Positions 9,577 through 17,523 of a stretch of DNA of 64,000 bases are shown here, piece by piece; positions within the stretch are counted from its first letter, which is position 1, and the number at the start of each line of letters is the position of its first letter. Origin of the DNA: JAUIEH01 sp964483375 (GTDB lineage Bacteria; Pseudomonadota; Alphaproteobacteria; Caulobacterales; Maricaulaceae); contig CAZABJ010000003.1 in NCBI GenBank assembly GCA_964483375.1, forward strand, positions 1-64,000. The letters run 5' to 3'. A program made the position numbers and the translations under genes. The notes beneath the pieces are model-generated. The model worked only from the letters and a program-made list of their open reading frames with translations, did not search any database and was not told where the DNA came from.

Positions 9577-9840
9577 CTATATCCCGGCGATGCGTTCGAA
9601 AATGCGGCTCGCCAGGCCCGAAAGCGCCGCCCCCATCAGAGGCATCGTGAGCAGGAGGACCACGAAAATCGCAACGATTTTCGGCACGAAGACGAGCGTC
9701 ATCTCCTGCACTTGGGTGAGCGCCTGCAAAAGCGCGATGGCTATGCCCACCACCAGCGCCACGATAAGCGCCGGCGCACACGCCTGCAGCGTCACGATGA
9801 TGGCCTCACGCCCGATATCAAGCACTTCCGCGCCGTTCAT
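9577..9840 (-). CDS. fliQ: Flagellar biosynthesis protein FliQ
   Basis: FliQ is the small export-gate protein with two membrane helices. The 87-residue product matches the family in length and in the pattern 'ALLQALTQVQEMTLVFVPKI' followed by a second hydrophobic helix. It is the first gene of the fliQ-fliR-flhB run. A TTAACCAT half-site reading toward it lies 67-74 bp upstream of its start, consistent with class II control by CtrA; that control is inferred. Confidence 0.97.
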   Translation of the reverse strand: MNGAEVLDIGREAIIVTLQACAPALIVALVVGIAIALLQALTQVQEMTLVFVPKIVAIFVVLLLTMPLMGAALSGLASRIFERIAGI

Positions 9841-9906
9841 TAGGACCTTCTCACGCGACGAGAGCAGACGGACCAGTCAGCGTCCGAGTGCGGAGCGTCG
9901 GGCATT

Positions 9907-9914
9907 ATGGTTAA
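9907..9914 (-). promoter_or_regulatory. CtrA half-site (TTAACCAT) upstream of fliQ
   Basis: The minus strand reads TTAACCAT, an exact match to the CtrA half-site motif described in Caulobacter, 67-74 bp upstream of fliQ. The rest of the 254-bp gap between fliQ and the next gene shows no other clear element. Binding is inferred. Confidence 0.5.
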
Positions 9915-10094
9915 GCGCCCGTTGCCGCCCGCCGCGCTGCGTGGAAAACAAAGCGTCGTCGGCCGAAATCTCAGGCGGCCCGATCACGCCCTAGGTCGCA
10001 GAGCGGATTGCACGGTGAAGAACTGCGACTCCGTAACGGGGAGATAACCGAATCGACCCCATAAGTCGGGTTGCCGAAACTGCGGAGGCCGCCC

Positions 10095-10643
10095 TTGAGC
10101 GCCGTACTCGCCGGACTGGCCAGCGCCCTTGTCGCATGGGGCCTCGGCCTCATCGCATGGAGCCTCGCCCCAAGGCGCGTGGACGGCTGGACGGTGTGCG
10201 ACTTCGGCCCCCCCGCTAAAGCGCTGTCTATCTCATTGCTGGCCGCGGCCGCCTTCGCCGGCGGCGCAGGCGCATTCGCCGAAGGATGGGCGCGCATCGC
10301 GGCGTGGTGCGCCGCCGGGGCCGCGGCTTTCGTGGGCCTTCACCTGTTTTGGCACGCGTTTTTCTATCGCTGCCGTTGGGACATTGACGGGGTCCGCGCC
10401 TACGGCCCGCCTTTCCCCAGCCGGGTCATCGCCTGGGACGACATCGCTCGTGCAGGCTGGTCTCCGATCGCTCAGCGCTTTTGGATCGCAGACGCGGAGG
10501 GGCGCAAAGTATGGTGGTCGCCCATGATGCGCGGATGGCAGCCCTTGTGGCGCGCGGTTGAGCGCCGGCTGACGCCGGCCGACGCCGCCGCTCCTGAGAG
10601 GAACCCGACGGCGCCGACGTCACACGCTCAGCGGCCTGGATAG
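10095..10643 (+). CDS. Membrane protein with PH-like C-terminal domain, unknown function
   Basis: I cannot name this gene. The 182-residue product has hydrophobic segments at the N-terminus and around residues 45-90, then a cytosolic-looking C-terminal part with 'WDIDGVRAYGPPFPSRVIAWDDI', which resembles the bacterial PH-like domains that follow membrane anchors. The start is the TTG at 10095: GGAGG lies 6 nt before it, whereas the earlier TTG at 10071 has no binding site. It runs opposite to its flagellar neighbours and its 3' end overlaps the end of the M14 peptidase gene by 16 bp. Confidence 0.6.
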   Translation: MSAVLAGLASALVAWGLGLIAWSLAPRRVDGWTVCDFGPPAKALSISLLAAAAFAGGAGAFAEGWARIAAWCAAGAAAFVGLHLFWHAFFYRCRWDIDGVRAYGPPFPSRVIAWDDIARAGWSPIAQRFWIADAEGRKVWWSPMMRGWQPLWRAVERRLTPADAAAPERNPTAPTSHAQRPG

Positions 10644-13288
10644 TCGCTGGGGCGATACGACCCCTCAAACGCGGTTCCGAAGAACAGCGTGTTGAGGAAC
10701 AACCGCGCCGTCCCATGCCAATAGCCGCGGAAAAACGGCTCGTCGGCGAACAGGATGACCGACCCCGCGCCGGAGCGTTGCGCCGCCAGAGAGCCCAAGC
10801 CCGCCAATCGCTCCAAATTTGGTTCCGAGACGAAACCCGACGCCAGCAGGTCAGCGGGATCCTCCGCATACCGAAGCACCGTTGCGAACGGATCGTCGGT
10901 CGGCTCGAACGCATTGCGCCCGGAGCGATGCACGAACACGTCCCGGTCGGCATAGCCGAAGCCTAGGGGATGGGTGTTGTCTAACTCGGCGGCGAAGATC
11001 ACGCCGCCGATCACCGCTTCGGCGTCGTGGTCGGGTTTATCGGCGTAGATGACGCGTTCGGGCGCGGCGGCCGTTTCGTCCTCAAGGGAGACTTCCGCAG
11101 CGGCGTCTGCGTCTGAAACCCCCAACATCGTGACGCTGGCGAGTTGTTCGCGCACCGCCCACTCCGCCCCCGACCGCGTGGCCACGAACACCCCGCCGGC
11201 TGCGATCCAGGTCCTCAGGTCATCAGCGAACCCTTCCGCCAAGGGTCCGTAGGATCCGGCTGGAAAGATGAGGTGGGTGACGCCCTCCAAGGCAGACGCG
11301 TCCAGCTCGGACACGGACTCCATCCGCACCGGGATATGCATTTCGTGGTCGAGCAAGAACCAAATGGCGCCGGCGTCATACGGGTTCACGCCGTCATCCA
11401 CGGCCAAAAGCACCGAAGGCGCCTCGAGGTCCTCAACCATGAACGAGCCCAAGTCCGGACCGGTGCGGGTCGTCGCGCTGGTGACGGCGTGGATGCGCAG
11501 GCCGTCCTCATCAGCGGCTTGGCGCATCAAGCCATGGATAGCCTCAGCCGAAAGCTCCTGGCCGCGAACGAGAACCGACACCGCGCCGCGCGCGACGTCC
11601 GCTTCGCCTCTGGTGGTCTCGACCAGTGCAGGTTCGGGAAGCATTTGCGCCCGCAAACCGGCTTCGAGGAAGCGGTTGAGGGCGCGCGGCGCAAAGTGCT
11701 GGCCCCAGTCGAAGACATAGGCGTATGGCGCGATATCAGGCGCCGGCGCGGCCAATTCCGGGATGACGCTCGAGGCGCCTCGCAAACGCGCGTCCGCAGC
11801 CCGGCCCTCCAACAAGGCGCTCGACAGACCGAAGGCGTGCGGCAGCGTCCAGCCCGAAACATCGTAGAATTGAACGAAATCGCCCGGCGGGATCCGCGTC
11901 TCGAAGATCCCGTCAACCAGTGCGCCGCGCGGCTGACCGACAGGCACGTAATACGCTTCCCCCGCGGTGAAGCTTTGCTCGCCCACGACCACGTCGCGCG
12001 CCAGGCTATAGACGTCGATCCCGTGCAAATCGAGGAGCTCAAGGAACCGAATGACGCGCGCCTGGTCCTCGCTTGCGAACACATAGGCGCGCGCAGGGGC
12101 GTCCCGCACGGCTCGGTCGAAAAACTGTCGCTGATAGGCGCGCAGCGTGTCGGCGTTTTCGACGGTTGAGCGCACCAGGGCGTAGAGCGCGGTGAACTGC
12201 TCCGCGGTCGCCTCGGCGAACGTCTCCTCGCCCTGAACGTTGTCCATGGTCGAGCCCCGGGTCGACGATTGCTCGAACAGGAATGGAATGGCTCCCATGT
12301 AGGACTGATAGGACGAGCCGTAGCCGATGTAGTAATCGTCGAAGAACTCCGCGGTCACATAGGCGCGCCCTTCGGCGTCCATCTGCCGCCGCACCATCTC
12401 GCCGACTTGAAGCGTCAGGTCGAACAGCTCTTCAGGCAAAAGCGGATTGACCCCCTCTTCGGGGCCCGGGCTGATAAAGTACGTCGCGTTGTGGCCCATC
12501 TCATGGATGTCGGCGACGACATTGGGCAGCCAGCGCTGGGCTTGTTCGATGCCGGCGCGCGATTCGGGATGCGCCGCCGGCAACCATTGGCGGTTCAAGT
12601 CGAACCAATAGTGGTTCATGCGCGCGCTGGGCCAGGGTTGGTCGAACATGCGGTGACGCGGGTCGGAAACGGTGCGCTGGGCGCGGTTCTGATTCACCCA
12701 CGCCGCCATGCGCGCGGCGCCGTCGGGATTAAGGGTGATCGCCATCACCACCACGCTCTGGTCCAACACCCGCATGGTCTCGGCGTCTTGGGCGGCGGCG
12801 AGATGATAAAGCATCGGCGCGGCCACCATGTAGGAAGACGGCTCCGAGCCATGCACCCCGAATATGATCTGGGTGACCACCGGCTCGTCATTGAGATCCA
12901 ACCGAGAGGTGACGTCGGCGATGGCGCGGCGGGTTTGGAGAATCTGGTCGACCCGCGCGTGGTTCGCCGGCGAGGTGGCGACGACCTCGACAATGGGCCG
13001 ACCCTGGTGGGAGCGCCCGATGTCTTGGATGCTTAAGCGATCCGATGAGGCGGCGACCGCACGGGCATAGGCGACGAGGAGTTCGTAGGGCCAAACCGTC
13101 TCGCCGGCGTCGTAGCCTGAGAAGCTCTGCGGGGTGGGAATGGCGGGGTCGTAAGCGGGCGCGCCGCCGGAGAGCTCCGCGATCAAGGCGAGCGTCTCGT
13201 CTTGGCGCGGCTGCCCGTCTTGGGCCTGCGCGACCACGCCGAAGCCCGCCGCCGCAATCCATGCGACGACCAATCTGATTGCGAGCAT
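10628..13288 (-). CDS. Secreted M14-family zinc carboxypeptidase
   Basis: This is a large exported metallopeptidase, 886 residues from the chosen start, beginning with a signal peptide (MLAIRLVVAWIAAAGFGVVAQAQ). The catalytic domain occupies about 40-330: 'GRSHQGRPIVEV', the zinc-binding motif H-x-x-E in 'FGVHGSEPSS', the Asn/Arg region 'WFDLNRQW' and the third zinc ligand in 'DIHEMGHNATYF'. The C-terminal half has a class I amidotransferase-like fold ('HLIFPAGSYGPL', 'ILFADEPFFRGYW') common in this subfamily. Start 13288 follows AGGGGG; an in-frame ATG seven codons upstream is less likely. It is set between two flagellar operons, but nothing in the sequence links it to the flagellum. Confidence 0.88.
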   Translation of the reverse strand: MLAIRLVVAWIAAAGFGVVAQAQDGQPRQDETLALIAELSGGAPAYDPAIPTPQSFSGYDAGETVWPYELLVAYARAVAASSDRLSIQDIGRSHQGRPIVEVVATSPANHARVDQILQTRRAIADVTSRLDLNDEPVVTQIIFGVHGSEPSSYMVAAPMLYHLAAAQDAETMRVLDQSVVVMAITLNPDGAARMAAWVNQNRAQRTVSDPRHRMFDQPWPSARMNHYWFDLNRQWLPAAHPESRAGIEQAQRWLPNVVADIHEMGHNATYFISPGPEEGVNPLLPEELFDLTLQVGEMVRRQMDAEGRAYVTAEFFDDYYIGYGSSYQSYMGAIPFLFEQSSTRGSTMDNVQGEETFAEATAEQFTALYALVRSTVENADTLRAYQRQFFDRAVRDAPARAYVFASEDQARVIRFLELLDLHGIDVYSLARDVVVGEQSFTAGEAYYVPVGQPRGALVDGIFETRIPPGDFVQFYDVSGWTLPHAFGLSSALLEGRAADARLRGASSVIPELAAPAPDIAPYAYVFDWGQHFAPRALNRFLEAGLRAQMLPEPALVETTRGEADVARGAVSVLVRGQELSAEAIHGLMRQAADEDGLRIHAVTSATTRTGPDLGSFMVEDLEAPSVLLAVDDGVNPYDAGAIWFLLDHEMHIPVRMESVSELDASALEGVTHLIFPAGSYGPLAEGFADDLRTWIAAGGVFVATRSGAEWAVREQLASVTMLGVSDADAAAEVSLEDETAAAPERVIYADKPDHDAEAVIGGVIFAAELDNTHPLGFGYADRDVFVHRSGRNAFEPTDDPFATVLRYAEDPADLLASGFVSEPNLERLAGLGSLAAQRSGAGSVILFADEPFFRGYWHGTARLFLNTLFFGTAFEGSYRPSDYPGR

Positions 13289-13391
13289 ACCGCCGCCCCC
13301 TTCACTCATGGAGAACCCGTTGAGCGAAGAGACTAGAACCCCGACCCCGGCGGAGCCAACCCGCGATCGCCAGGATCGCGAGCGTCGCCCT

Positions 13392-13697
13392 CTAAATCGG
13401 CATGCGCATGATTTCCTGGTAGGCCGAAATCACCTGATCGCGCACCGCGATCACGCTTTCCATCGTCACCTCTGCAGCCGCGACCGCGGTGGTGACGTCC
13501 ACCAAGTCCGCTTGGCCGTAAGCGGCCTGGGCGGTGAGGGATTCCGCGCGCGCGAGGCTCGTATGGGCGTCGGCCACCGCATCGCGCACCATGCCGGCGA
13601 ATTCGGTTCCCGACTGCGCCGCGGGCGAGGCCGAGGCGGGAGCGGGTTGGGCGGCCGCGCCGTAAGCGCGCGCGGCGGCGAGAGCGTCAAAAGACAT
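13392..13697 (-). CDS. fliE: Flagellar hook-basal body protein FliE
   Basis: FliE joins the MS ring to the proximal rod and is an early export substrate. The 101-residue product has the Ala-rich N-terminus and the conserved C-terminal helix 'VTMESVIAVRDQVISAYQEIMRMPI' (key residues Met/Glu/Arg/Tyr/Ile/Met/Ile). It is the last gene of the minus-strand run flgB-flgC-fliE, 11 bp after flgC. Confidence 0.95.
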   Translation of the reverse strand: MSFDALAAARAYGAAAQPAPASASPAAQSGTEFAGMVRDAVADAHTSLARAESLTAQAAYGQADLVDVTTAVAAAEVTMESVIAVRDQVISAYQEIMRMPI

Positions 13698-13708
13698 CCG
13701 TCATCCCC

Positions 13709-14116
13709 TTAACGTCTAAGCAGATCCAGGGTCCGCGCGGCCATCGAACGGGCTTGGTCGATGACGTTCAAATTGGCTTCGTAGGCGCGCTGCGCGGCCC
13801 GCATGTCCATCATCTCAATCAGCGTCGAGACATTGGGGTACATCACATAGCCCTCCGCATCCGCAGCGGGATGTCCAGGCTCATAGCGCTGGGTGAAGGC
13901 CGACCGATCCAACGCCACATCGGCCATGCGCACACGCTCAACGCCCATCGCCCGGTCAAGCTCGGCTTCGAACACGGGGATTTGCCGACGATAGGGGTCC
14001 TCCCCGGGCGCTTGGCCGGTGGAGCTGGCGTTGGCCACGTTCTCGGCGATGATCCGCATGCGGGCGGCTTGGGCGCGCATGCCCGCCGCGGCGACCTCGA
14101 TGGTCGGATTGGTCAT
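13709..14116 (-). CDS. flgC: Flagellar basal-body rod protein FlgC
   Basis: FlgC is a proximal rod subunit. The 135-residue product has the rod/hook N-terminal motif 'AAGMRAQAARMRIIAENVANAS' split around residues 9-31, the FlgC-specific 'YVMYPNVSTLIEMMDMRAAQRAYEAN' region and a C-terminal coiled-coil heptad (LNVIDQARSMAARTLDLL). It lies 12 bp after flgB and 11 bp before fliE. Confidence 0.97.
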   Translation of the reverse strand: MTNPTIEVAAAGMRAQAARMRIIAENVANASSTGQAPGEDPYRRQIPVFEAELDRAMGVERVRMADVALDRSAFTQRYEPGHPAADAEGYVMYPNVSTLIEMMDMRAAQRAYEANLNVIDQARSMAARTLDLLRR

Positions 14117-14128
14117 GCCCTCTCCCCC

Positions 14129-14536
14129 TTATCGGCCAGGCGCGCGCGCGGCCATGCGCAAGAAACTGAGGCTCTTTTGATAGAGCGAAATGGCGGCCTC
14201 ATAGTTCATCCGGGCTTCTGAGGCGCGCGCCATCTGCTCCTCAAGCACCACCGCATTGCCGTCCAGCGTGGTTTCGCTGTCGGGCGAGGCGGTCGCGTCA
14301 AACCGGGCCGCGCGCGAGGGCGCGCTGGCGATGTGTCCGGCATGGGTAGCGCCCAGCCGTACGCCCGCGGCGGGGCGGCTCAAAGCCGAGGCCACGTCCC
14401 CGCCGGCGATGTCGCGAGGCACGAAGCCAGGCGTGTCGGCGTTGGCGATGTTCACCGCCAAGGTGTCGGACCGCGCGACATGGTAACCAAGCGCGCCGCG
14501 CAAACGCGACAAAAGCGGTATCGAGTGCAGGTCCAC
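14129..14536 (-). CDS. flgB: Flagellar basal-body rod protein FlgB
   Basis: FlgB is the most proximal rod subunit. Family members start with a short 'MD-L--IPLL--L' segment, and here that alignment falls on a GTG codon at 14536 (VDLHSIPLLSRLRGALGY), preceded by AGGAG nine bases away. The frame stays open back to an ATG at 14584, but those residues have no match to the family. The 135-residue product has 'NIANADTPGFVPRD' and a C-terminal helix. It is the first gene of flgB-flgC-fliE and diverges from fliO. Confidence 0.93.
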   Translation of the reverse strand: MDLHSIPLLSRLRGALGYHVARSDTLAVNIANADTPGFVPRDIAGGDVASALSRPAAGVRLGATHAGHIASAPSRAARFDATASPDSETTLDGNAVVLEEQMARASEARMNYEAAISLYQKSLSFLRMAARAPGR

Positions 14537-14656
14537 GCGTCCGGGCTCCTGATCTGTCAGCTTAGGATGGCGATTTGACGCCAATTCGTCGCGGCGTGAG
14601 GAGACGCGGCGACCGGGCGAAAACTGCCGCGGTTTCGCGGCGCCCGTTCAGTCATC

Positions 14657-14669
14657 GGCAAATATTGCC
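14657..14669. promoter_or_regulatory. Palindrome between flgB and fliO, possible operator
   Basis: GGCAA-ATA-TTGCC is an inverted repeat with 5-bp arms in the divergent flgB/fliO promoter region, 121-133 bp upstream of the flgB start. Its GG and GC pairs are spaced wrongly for a sigma-54 promoter, so a binding site for a flagellar regulator is more likely than a core promoter. No factor can be named from the sequence. Confidence 0.3.
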
Positions 14670-14742
14670 CAAGACAGTAAAAACGCCCTTAAGATCGCCG
14701 GGCGCTATCGAGGAAACGTCCTGAATCCTCGCAGGGTTATGC

Positions 14743-14757
14743 TTAACGCGATATTAG
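14743..14757 (+). promoter_or_regulatory. CtrA-like box TTAA-N7-TTAG upstream of fliO
   Basis: TTAACGCGATATTAG matches the CtrA consensus TTAA-N7-TTAA in seven of eight positions with correct spacing. It lies 45 bp upstream of fliO, where a CtrA site would overlap the -35 region. Binding is inferred. Confidence 0.5.
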
Positions 14758-14801
14758 AATGAACCCTGGCTTACTCGGCAAGACTTGCCGGGAGCCCTTA
14801 C

Positions 14802-15092
14802 ATGGATTTCGTTGATTTCGGCCGTTACGCCGGCGGACTTTTGGTCACGCTGGGGCTGTTGGCCATCGCGTTGGTGGCGCTGCGCCGTTTCGGACCAGGC
14901 ATGCAGCTGGGCGCGCCAAGCGCTCCGAACCGGCGCGTCACTCTGGTTGAAAACCGCATGGTCGATGCGAAACGCCGGATCATCGTGGCGCGCTTCGCCG
15001 GTCACGATCACCTGATCCTATTGGGCGCCGCCAGCGAGCAGCTCATCGCAAGCGCGCAAGCCGCGGATCCTGACGACACGGGAGCGGCCTGA
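14802..15092 (+). CDS. fliO: Flagellar biosynthesis protein FliO
   Basis: FliO is a small bitopic membrane protein that assists assembly of the FliP ring of the export gate. The 96-residue product has one membrane helix (about 10-28, YAGGLLVTLGLLAIALVAL) and a cytosolic domain with 'RRVTLVENRMVDAKRRIIVARF', the typical FliO pattern. It precedes fliP by 4 bp, the normal order, and diverges from flgB. Confidence 0.9.
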   Translation: MDFVDFGRYAGGLLVTLGLLAIALVALRRFGPGMQLGAPSAPNRRVTLVENRMVDAKRRIIVARFAGHDHLILLGAASEQLIASAQAADPDDTGAA

Positions 15093-15096
15093 ACCG

Positions 15097-15861
15097 ATGT
15101 CCCGCTGGTATTTGATCCTTCTCACGGGGTTCTTGGTCGTCCTTTTCGGCCTAGAGGCGGCCTCGGCGCAGAGTTTCACCCTGGATCTGGGCGGGGAGGA
15201 CGCTGAGGCCGGCGCGCTCACCGAACGCGTGCTGCAGCTCATCATCCTCATCACCATCCTGTCGTTGGCGCCGTCCATCCTTGTGATGGCGACGTCCTTC
15301 GTGCGCATCGTGGTGGTGTTGTCGCTGCTGCGCACCGCGCTGGGCACCCAACAAAGCCCGCCCAACGCCGTCATCATTTCGCTGTCTCTGTTCTTAACGG
15401 CGTTCGTGATGGCGCCGGTGTTCGAGGCCTCCTACGCCCGCGGCGTGGAACCGCTCCTGAACGGAGAAATCGAGACCGCCGAGGCGTTCCAGCTGGGGTC
15501 CGCGCCCTTCAAGTCCTTTATGCTCGCCCATACCCGGGACGCGGATCTTGAGCTGTTTCTCGGCCTCTCCAACTTGCCAACGCCCGAAACGCCAGAGGCC
15601 ACCCCGCTGCGGGTCGTCGCGCCGGCCTTCATGATCTCAGAGCTCAGACGCGCCTTTGAGATCGGGTTTTTGATTTTCATCCCCTTCCTCGTCATCGACC
15701 TCATCGTCGCCTCCATCCTGATGTCCATGGGCATGATGATGCTGCCGCCGGTGGTCATCTCCTTGCCGTTCAAGCTCATCTTTTTCGTTCTGGTGGATGG
15801 GTGGCGGCTGTTGGCCGGCAGCCTGGTCGAGAGCTTCGCCCACGGACTGCCGCCGCCTTAG
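15097..15861 (+). CDS. fliP: Flagellar biosynthesis protein FliP
   Basis: FliP is the core pore-forming subunit of the flagellar export gate. The 254-residue product has a cleavable signal peptide ending ASAQS, a hallmark of FliP, then membrane helices with the signatures 'SFVRIVVVLSLLRTALGTQQ', 'PFKSFMLAHTRD' and 'IGFLIFIPFLVIDLIVASIL'. The conserved 'MMMLPPVVISLPFKLIFFVLVDGW' segment closes the protein. It forms a two-gene unit with fliO. Confidence 0.98.
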   Translation: MSRWYLILLTGFLVVLFGLEAASAQSFTLDLGGEDAEAGALTERVLQLIILITILSLAPSILVMATSFVRIVVVLSLLRTALGTQQSPPNAVIISLSLFLTAFVMAPVFEASYARGVEPLLNGEIETAEAFQLGSAPFKSFMLAHTRDADLELFLGLSNLPTPETPEATPLRVVAPAFMISELRRAFEIGFLIFIPFLVIDLIVASILMSMGMMMLPPVVISLPFKLIFFVLVDGWRLLAGSLVESFAHGLPPP

Positions 15862-15939
15862 TGTCCCGGTCATGTGCTTGCCAACGGCTCGCCGGCGCGT
15901 TCTCATCGCGCCCGCGAGGGACGCTCGGGAGGACGAGCG

Positions 15940-16266
15940 ATGTTGCGAGTGATCACGATCGCCGCGTTGGGGCTGGGCGTCGGCGCGCCGGCTTCAGCCG
16001 GGGACGAGGAAATTGACGAAGACACCTGCACGCTAAATGGAACGCCGCTCTATGGCGAAGTGCAGGTGGTCGAAAGCTTCCCCGACTTTGAGGTCCAAAT
16101 CGTGGAAAGTTTCCCAGACCTTCAAGTCAAAACCGTAGAGAGTTTCCCCGACGATTGCGGGGAGTGGGAATTTGTGGAGAGCTTCCCGGATTTCACCATC
16201 GCATTCGTAGACAGTTTTCCAGACTTCACAATAGAGTTCGTCGAGAGCTTTCCTGGCGTAAACTGA
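15940..16266 (+). CDS. Secreted protein made of six VESFPDF repeats, unknown function
   Basis: The 108-residue product has a signal peptide (MLRVITIAALGLGVGAPASAG), a short acidic linker and then six copies of an 11-residue unit whose core is V-E/D-S-F-P-D-F, at residues 44, 55, 66, 79, 90 and 101. The only break is a two-residue insertion after the third copy. The first residues of each unit alternate polar and hydrophobic (EVQIV, TIAFV), suggesting beta strands joined by S-F-P-D turns, perhaps a small solenoid or stacked sheet. Cys30 and Cys73 could pair. The repeats use different synonymous codons, so the protein sequence is under selection. Start 15940 follows GGGAGG. Similar SFPD-repeat proteins occur in other bacteria without known function, as far as I recall. 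Confidence 0.75.
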   Translation: MLRVITIAALGLGVGAPASAGDEEIDEDTCTLNGTPLYGEVQVVESFPDFEVQIVESFPDLQVKTVESFPDDCGEWEFVESFPDFTIAFVDSFPDFTIEFVESFPGVN

Positions 16267-16281
16267 CGCAGAGGGCGCATG

Positions 16282-17052
16282 ATGAGCGTACGCGAAGAAA
16301 CCATCGGTGCGGTCCGGCTGATCACGATCGACCGTCCTGAGGTTCGCAACGCCGTGGACCCTGCGACCGCGGCGGCGTTGCATGAAGCCTTCGCCGCCGC
16401 GGAAGCCGATGAGGCCGTGGCGGCGCGCGTGCTCACCGGCGCGGGCGGGCATTTTTGCGCGGGCGCGGATCTCAACGCGGTGTCCGCGGAAACCTGGTCA
16501 TATGACCCTGAAGGCGCGGACGGTCCGCTCGGCCCGACGCGCGCGACCTTCGAAAAGCCCACCATCGCGGCGGTGGAGGGCTACGCCGTCGCCGGCGGTT
16601 TGGAGCTCGCTTTGATGTGCGACATGCGCGTGGCGAGCGACACCGCCGTGTTCGGCGTGTTCTGCCGGCGCTGGGGCGTGCCGTTGGTCGACGGGGGAAC
16701 GGTGCGCTTGCCGCGGCTCATCGGACAATCCCGCGCGCTCGACATGATCCTCACCGGACGCGGGGTCCTTGCGGAGGAAGCCTATGCGTGGGGGCTCGCC
16801 AATCGCCGCGCCCCAGCCGGCGGGGCGCGCGATGCAGCGATCGCGCTCGCCGAAGAGCTCGCCGCCCTGCCTCAAGCCTGTTTGCGCAATGACCGCGCGT
16901 CGGCGCTCGCGCAATGGTCTTTGTCGCCTGAAGATGCGTTGCGTTTTGAGGCGCGGATCGGTTTGAACTCATTGCTCTCCGGAGCGGCCGAAGGCGCAGC
17001 CCGTTTCGTCGCCGGCGCAGGACGCGGCGGGGTCAAAGCTGAGGAGAGTTGA
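16282..17052 (+). CDS. Enoyl-CoA hydratase/isomerase (crotonase) family protein
   Basis: This crotonase-fold acyl-CoA enzyme has 256 residues from the second of two adjacent ATGs, which lies 6 nt after GAGGG. It has the oxyanion-hole elements 'GAGGHFCAGADL' and 'GYAVAGGLELALMCD' and the usual 'RNAVDPATAAALHEAF' N-terminal region. The Glu in the second segment fits a hydratase-type catalytic residue, but substrate cannot be told. It runs 2 bp before the next gene and so is probably co-transcribed with it; it shares a strand with the VESFPDF protein 15 bp upstream. Confidence 0.9.
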   Translation: MSVREETIGAVRLITIDRPEVRNAVDPATAAALHEAFAAAEADEAVAARVLTGAGGHFCAGADLNAVSAETWSYDPEGADGPLGPTRATFEKPTIAAVEGYAVAGGLELALMCDMRVASDTAVFGVFCRRWGVPLVDGGTVRLPRLIGQSRALDMILTGRGVLAEEAYAWGLANRRAPAGGARDAAIALAEELAALPQACLRNDRASALAQWSLSPEDALRFEARIGLNSLLSGAAEGAARFVAGAGRGGVKAEES

Positions 17053-17054
17053 AC

Positions 17055-17513
17055 ATGCGTTTGATCCTCACGACCGCGCTCGCCGCCCTCGCTGCAGCCT
17101 GCGCCAGCGCGCCGGAGCCTCCGCCGCCCGCCGCCGTCGCAGAGACCCTCGACCCCCGAGCGGCTGTGCTTGACGCCTTTTACGCCGCCTTCAACGCCCA
17201 TGACGCCGAAGCCATGGCCGCGCTGTGCTCGCCCGACGTGACCTGGGGCTTCATCGATGGGATCGACGCCATCGCCGAGGCGACCGATGGGGAACAACTC
17301 GCGACGCAAATGGCGGCCTATTTCGCCTCGACCCCGGGCGTGCGCAGCGACGTCGAAGCCATACGCCCCGAAGCGGATCGTGTGATCGTCAGCGAGCGCG
17401 TTTACTGGCGACCGGATCCCGACGGCCCCGAGCGCACCCAAGCTGCGGACGCGGAATACCGGTTCGAAAACGGCCTGATCGCGGAGGTGTGGTACTTGCC
17501 GCCGACGCCTTAG
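17055..17513 (+). CDS. Exported NTF2/SnoaL-like protein
   Basis: The 152-residue product starts with a signal sequence ending in AALAAAC, a weak lipobox, so it may be a lipoprotein. The rest reads as an NTF2/SnoaL-like cone fold: 'VLDAFYAAFNAHDAEAMAALCSPDVTWGFIDG' is the typical helix-strand opening (key residues Phe, Asn, Asp, Trp). Such domains are enzymes or ligand-binding modules, and nothing here decides which. The ATG at 17055 has GAGGAG 8 nt upstream. It converges on the TPR protein gene with a 10-bp gap. Confidence 0.75.
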   Translation: MRLILTTALAALAAACASAPEPPPPAAVAETLDPRAAVLDAFYAAFNAHDAEAMAALCSPDVTWGFIDGIDAIAEATDGEQLATQMAAYFASTPGVRSDVEAIRPEADRVIVSERVYWRPDPDGPERTQAADAEYRFENGLIAEVWYLPPTP

Positions 17514-17523
17514 CCGGCCGCAC

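Noticed and set aside
14655..14671. A sigma-54 promoter before flgB
   Set aside because: TGG and TTGC are present on the minus strand, but GG and GC are separated by 9 bases rather than 10; kept only as a palindrome.
15940..16266. CRISPR-like or other DNA repeat array
   Set aside because: The repeats are short, in frame and differ at synonymous positions; it is a coding repeat.
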